From Merismopedia glauca CCAP 1448/3 (GTDB lineage: Bacteria > Cyanobacteriota > Cyanobacteriia > Cyanobacteriales > CCAP-1448): 58,077 bases of DNA. Positions 55,235 to 58,077 of this stretch are shown here, piece after piece. The DNA is taken from contig NZ_PVWJ01000013.1 in the NCBI RefSeq assembly GCF_003003775.1, positions 1 through 58,077 of the forward strand, read 5' to 3'. The stretch's first letter is position 1. Every line of letters starts with the position of its first letter. The notes below the pieces were generated by a model, which worked only from the letters and a program-made list of their open reading frames with translations, was not told the DNA's origin and did no database searches. The position numbers and the translations under genes are program-made.

Positions 55235-56284
55235 ATGATGACTAATCTTACAGATATTCAGCGTTGGGAAGCGCTAGTAGAACGCAATGCCAAAGCCGAT
55301 GGAATGTTTCTGTATGGGGTTCAAACAACAGGAATTTACTGTCGTCCAAATTGTCCGTCACGGATACCGAATCGAAACAATGTGGCGTTTTTTCATACCT
55401 GTGATGAAGCTGAAAAAGCGGGGTTTCGTCCTTGTAAACGATGCCAACCTCAGACAATTTCGCCGCAGACACAGCAAATAGAAACTATTAGCCGAATCTG
55501 TCAATTAATCGAACAGACAGAAGAACATATCTCCCTTCAGGTAATGGCCGATCTTGCTGGTTTGAGTCAGTATCACTTTCATCGTCTGTTTAAGAAGGTT
55601 GTGGGGATTACACCTAAACAATATTTTATAGCGCATAGGGCAAAGCGAGTCCATCAAGTATTAGATCGAGAGATTACTATTACACAAGCCATCTATGAAG
55701 CCGGATTTGAGGCTAGCAGTAGTTTTTATCGCAAATCAACCGCAATTTTAGGCATGACTCCCACGAAGTACAAGAATGGCGCAAATGGGGTAGAAATTCG
55801 ATATGCGATCGCCCAATCCTGGTTGGGTTTGATGCTAGTTGCTGCTACACCACATGGGATTTGTGCCATTTTCTTTGGGGATACACCAGAAGCATTGACA
55901 ATCCAGCTTCAAAACCAATTTCCCAAAGCAGAATTTCACCAAAATGAACCCGAATTGAAAAATTGGGTACAGCAGGTACTTGCTTTTGTGGAAATACCTC
56001 AGTCAGAATTTAAATTACCTCTGGATATTCGAGGTACTGTCTTTCAACAACGAGTTTGGCAAGCCCTTCAAGAGATTCCACCTGGTAGCAGGGTTAGTTA
56101 TGCAGATATAGCCAGCAAAATTGGTAATCCCAAAGCAGTTAGAGCCGTAGCGCAAGCTTGTGCGGCAAATCGGCTAGCAGTAGTAATTCCCTGTCATCGA
56201 GTTGTCAGAAGTGATGGGGATTTGAGTAGATATCGATGGGGATGCGATCGCAAACGCGCTTTGTTAGATCGAGAATCTCGCTAA
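55235..56284 (+). CDS. ada: Bifunctional Ada: methylation-response regulator and O6-methylguanine-DNA methyltransferase
   Basis: 349-aa protein. N-terminal Ada zinc domain with C36, C40 (TTGIYCRPNC), C67 and C70 (PCKRC); then an AraC-type HTH (DLAGLSQYHFHRLFKKVVGITPKQY, and EAGFEASSSFYRKS); then the methyltransferase domain with PCHRVV (acceptor Cys) and RAVAQACAANR. All key residues are intact, so it repairs O6-methylguanine and phosphotriesters and senses methylation damage. It lies 21 nt after the R-M methyltransferase on the same strand. Confidence 0.95.
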   Translation: MMTNLTDIQRWEALVERNAKADGMFLYGVQTTGIYCRPNCPSRIPNRNNVAFFHTCDEAEKAGFRPCKRCQPQTISPQTQQIETISRICQLIEQTEEHISLQVMADLAGLSQYHFHRLFKKVVGITPKQYFIAHRAKRVHQVLDREITITQAIYEAGFEASSSFYRKSTAILGMTPTKYKNGANGVEIRYAIAQSWLGLMLVAATPHGICAIFFGDTPEALTIQLQNQFPKAEFHQNEPELKNWVQQVLAFVEIPQSEFKLPLDIRGTVFQQRVWQALQEIPPGSRVSYADIASKIGNPKAVRAVAQACAANRLAVVIPCHRVVRSDGDLSRYRWGCDRKRALLDRESR

Positions 56285-56343
56285 CATCAGCATCGAAGAT
56301 AAATACCTAGGTATTCTGTGCAAATTCAAAATAGCTGAAACTA

Positions 56344-56502
56344 TTAGATCTCTTGCAAAAGTATTTGAGAAATCGATTACGGTCGCTGTAATTTCGGAGG
56401 AAACCTCCGAAATCGTGACCTCCCCTTCTTCCTTCTTCCTTCTTCCTCCTTCCTTCTTCCTTGACTCAACTACTAATTCTAGTATTTATGCAAGAGGTCT
56501 AC
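56344..56502. mobile_element. MITE-like element, copy 2
   Basis: About 159 bp between ends AGATCTCTTGCAAAAG and TATGCAAGAGGTCTA, with no ORF. Contains an internal hairpin (56391-56413) and a C/T-rich stretch of CTTCCTT-type units. Its right end supplies the stop codon of the channel gene. Confidence 0.55.
56391..56413. repeat. Hairpin inside MITE-like copy 2
   Basis: 10-bp arms ATTTCGGAGG / CCTCCGAAAT around AAA. It could also act as a terminator after ada, 107 nt beyond its stop, followed by C/T-rich DNA. Confidence 0.6.
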
Positions 56503-58077
56503 TGATGACCGATCGCCTTTCTGACCAAAATCACCGTGCAATCACAATTACGAGCTATCGCTTCCGGGATATTGCCTTGAACTACCTGTTTGAGCAAACT
56601 TTCGCGACTAGCGCCCAAAATAATCGCATCGCATTGCTGTTTCTGAGTTAAATCTAATGCAGCTTCTGCTACCGAACTTGCACATAAAGAGATGGGAATC
56701 ACAGGACATGAGATTTGTTTTTGCAGAGATCTAGTTTCCTGCGTCAAAAGTTTAGGGTTGCGCTCGGATTTAGACGGGTGAAACACCTGACACAAATTAA
56801 TTTCTGGCTGTTGAGATAGAGTAACCAAAGCTGGAAGTAAAGCGATCGCATAGCGAGCATTAGGACCTCCAGCAATCGGTACTAACCAGCGATTGAGTCC
56901 GGTTGACTTCATCCCCAACTTGACTAATACCACATCGCAGGGGGCTTGGCGGATTGCCGTATCTGCCACATCCCCAAATATTCTGCCTGGGGTGGATGTA
57001 TGACCTTGCCAACCCATTAATAGTAAATTAATGTGGCGTTCTGTGACAGCTTCTAAGACAGCATGAGAGACATCATGAGTCACTCGAATCTGGGTGTGGA
57101 CTGAAATTTGTTGCATCTGCCCTTGTTTAACCGCACGGGCTAGTAATTGGCGGCTTTTGGTAATATCAACCGCAGTTTCACGGAGATTAAGCTGTTGAGG
57201 TAAGACTATTGCTTGAATACATTCGATTTCGTAGTTGCGCTGCTTGGCGATCGCCATTGCTATTTGCAGCAAAGCATCAAGAGTTTTAGGGTTACTCAAA
57301 GGAACCAGCAATCGCCCTTGTCCAGTAGCTGGAGCTTGGGTTTGATAAACTACATAGGAAGGCTCAGGTTTAGCACCTAAAGGCTTACTTTCTCCTGTAA
57401 CTCGATCTGACTGTGCCCGAATAATATCAGCACGAGTAATAATTCCCACCAATTTACGCCCTTCAGTCACTGGTAAACGACCAATCTGGTAGTGTTTCAG
57501 GCAATGGAGGACATGAGTTAAAGAATCAGTCGGATTCACTGTAATTAACTTTTGAGTCATCATTTGACTCAAAAGTAGATCCCCATCTATCCTTTGCTCG
57601 GCGGCTTGAGCCAAGTCTGATTGACTGATAATTCCCACTAACTTCCCGTCTGTAACTACTGGAAAGCCCCGATGATGAGACTTAGCAAAAGTTTGGATCG
57701 TCTCGTTAATAGTTATCTGACTAGATAGAGTTTCTACCTGCCGTTCCATGATATCGGCGGCTGTTAATCTTGACCAAGAGCGATCGCTAGTATCGGTTGC
57801 CTCCAAATAAATTCCCCGTGATTCTAGCAAATGATGGTAAATTGACCCTTTAAATACCTCTTGCGCCACAAAAGAAGCAGTAATCGACCCAATCATTAGG
57901 GGTAAAACCAAGTTGAAATCGGCGGTCATTTCAAACACAATCACAATTGCCGTCATTGGCCCCCTGGTGACCGCACTAAAAAAGGCTCCCATTCCCGTCA
58001 AAGCATAGACTGTAGGGGTACTAATGACCAGATCTGCGGGCAATCCACCCAGATTCTGCAAACCCACCACCCCCGTT
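56499..58077 (-). CDS. ClC chloride channel/exchanger with CBS pair and two UspA domains, 5' end outside the window
   Basis: At least 525 codons remain; the frame is open to the right edge and the GTG near 58070 is internal. Order from the N-terminal side: the last ClC transmembrane segments (YALTGMGAFFSAVTRGPMTAIVIVFEMT, a ClC C-half signature); CBS domain 1 (TAADIMERQVETL...GRFPVV-type GFPVVTDGKLVGIIS); CBS domain 2 (MMTQKLITVNPTDSL...GRLPVTEGRKLVGIITRADI); then two UspA-like domains (GRLLVPLSNPKTLDALLQIA and NRWLVPIAGGPNARYAIALL). A membrane anion transporter gated by CBS ligands and possibly by a nucleotide-binding UspA tail. The stop TAG lies in the MITE inverted end. Confidence 0.9.
   Translation of the reverse strand, partial: TGVVGLQNLGGLPADLVISTPTVYALTGMGAFFSAVTRGPMTAIVIVFEMTADFNLVLPLMIGSITASFVAQEVFKGSIYHHLLESRGIYLEATDTSDRSWSRLTAADIMERQVETLSSQITINETIQTFAKSHHRGFPVVTDGKLVGIISQSDLAQAAEQRIDGDLLLSQMMTQKLITVNPTDSLTHVLHCLKHYQIGRLPVTEGRKLVGIITRADIIRAQSDRVTGESKPLGAKPEPSYVVYQTQAPATGQGRLLVPLSNPKTLDALLQIAMAIAKQRNYEIECIQAIVLPQQLNLRETAVDITKSRQLLARAVKQGQMQQISVHTQIRVTHDVSHAVLEAVTERHINLLLMGWQGHTSTPGRIFGDVADTAIRQAPCDVVLVKLGMKSTGLNRWLVPIAGGPNARYAIALLPALVTLSQQPEINLCQVFHPSKSERNPKLLTQETRSLQKQISCPVIPISLCASSVAEAALDLTQKQQCDAIILGASRESLLKQVVQGNIPEAIARNCDCTVILVRKAIGHQ

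Overview
The window is chromosomal DNA from a cyanobacterium. HIP1 octamers (GCGATCGC) are scattered through nearly every resident gene. The gene set includes zeta-carotene desaturase, a CRR7-like NDH-1 factor, the pilus-motility coiled-coil protein HmpF, DUF2854, a GH57/DUF3536 enzyme and WD40, TPR and multi-PAS signalling proteins. Heptanucleotide tandem repeats and HmpF suggest a filamentous or otherwise pilus-motile lineage, but the genus cannot be named from this sequence. No rRNA, CRISPR array or prophage is visible. One tRNA gene, tRNA-Cys(GCA), is present.

Layout. 1-2.7 kb: alaS, cut by the left edge. 3-9.5 kb: DUF2854 protein, a 57-aa protein, a GH13 amylase, then two CAX-type Ca2+/H+ antiporter paralogues flanking an exported seven-bladed WD40 protein. 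9.6-11.5 kb: a HIP1-free stretch with a membrane acyltransferase. 11.5-19.1 kb: GH57 enzyme, small proteins including CRR7, SelO, YqiA-like esterase, trpD. 19.2-24.5 kb: small membrane protein, hmpF, queA, a divergent IF-3 and a glutathionyl-hydroquinone-reductase-type GST. 24.5-27.8 kb: a HIP1-free accessory stretch full of relics (sulfotransferase tail, ISL3 transposase half, IS-truncated membrane protein, integrase-like fragment, dead alkA) plus one exported protein of unknown function. 27.8-40.5 kb: Rieske oxygenase, RbgA-like GTPase, UspA, xseA-xseB, ilvA-protease/TPR, glycine-zipper protein, DUF938 methyltransferase, dynamin/Era-like GTPase, cupin. 40.7-45.5 kb: one 1600-aa hybrid histidine kinase. 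45.5-58 kb: Uma2 nuclease, orphan AbrB-type antitoxin with a dead vapC, phosphodiester glycosidase, rRNA pseudouridine synthase, tRNA-Cys, tadA, SRPBCC protein with crtQ, a RelE-type toxin-antitoxin pair, an NgoPII-type restriction-modification system, ada, and a ClC-CBS-UspA channel cut by the right edge.

How the genes relate. Most are short transcription units of housekeeping function: tRNA charging and modification (alaS, queA, tadA, tRNA-Cys), ribosome biogenesis and initiation (rbgA-like, rlu, infC-like), DNA repair (xseAB, ada, dead alkA), amino-acid synthesis (trpD, ilvA) and carotenoid synthesis (crtQ). Genome-defence and addiction modules cluster at 46-55 kb.

The most unusual features concern repeats acting on genes. 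Heptamer tandem arrays and a 29-bp palindrome supply the last codons of trpD, crtQ and the SRPBCC gene; a heptamer array lies in-frame inside the histidine-kinase ATPase domain; a hairpin repeat is inserted in the GTPase; and two MITE-like elements share one terminal inverted repeat, one supplying and one abutting a stop codon. The IF-3 gene has no standard start codon that keeps its conserved N-terminus, which suggests AUU or AUC initiation. I did not find a clearly new multi-gene defence or biosynthetic system. The best candidates for follow-up are the CAX-WD40-CAX cluster, the IF-3 start, the repeat-driven gene ends and the ClC-CBS-UspA fusion.
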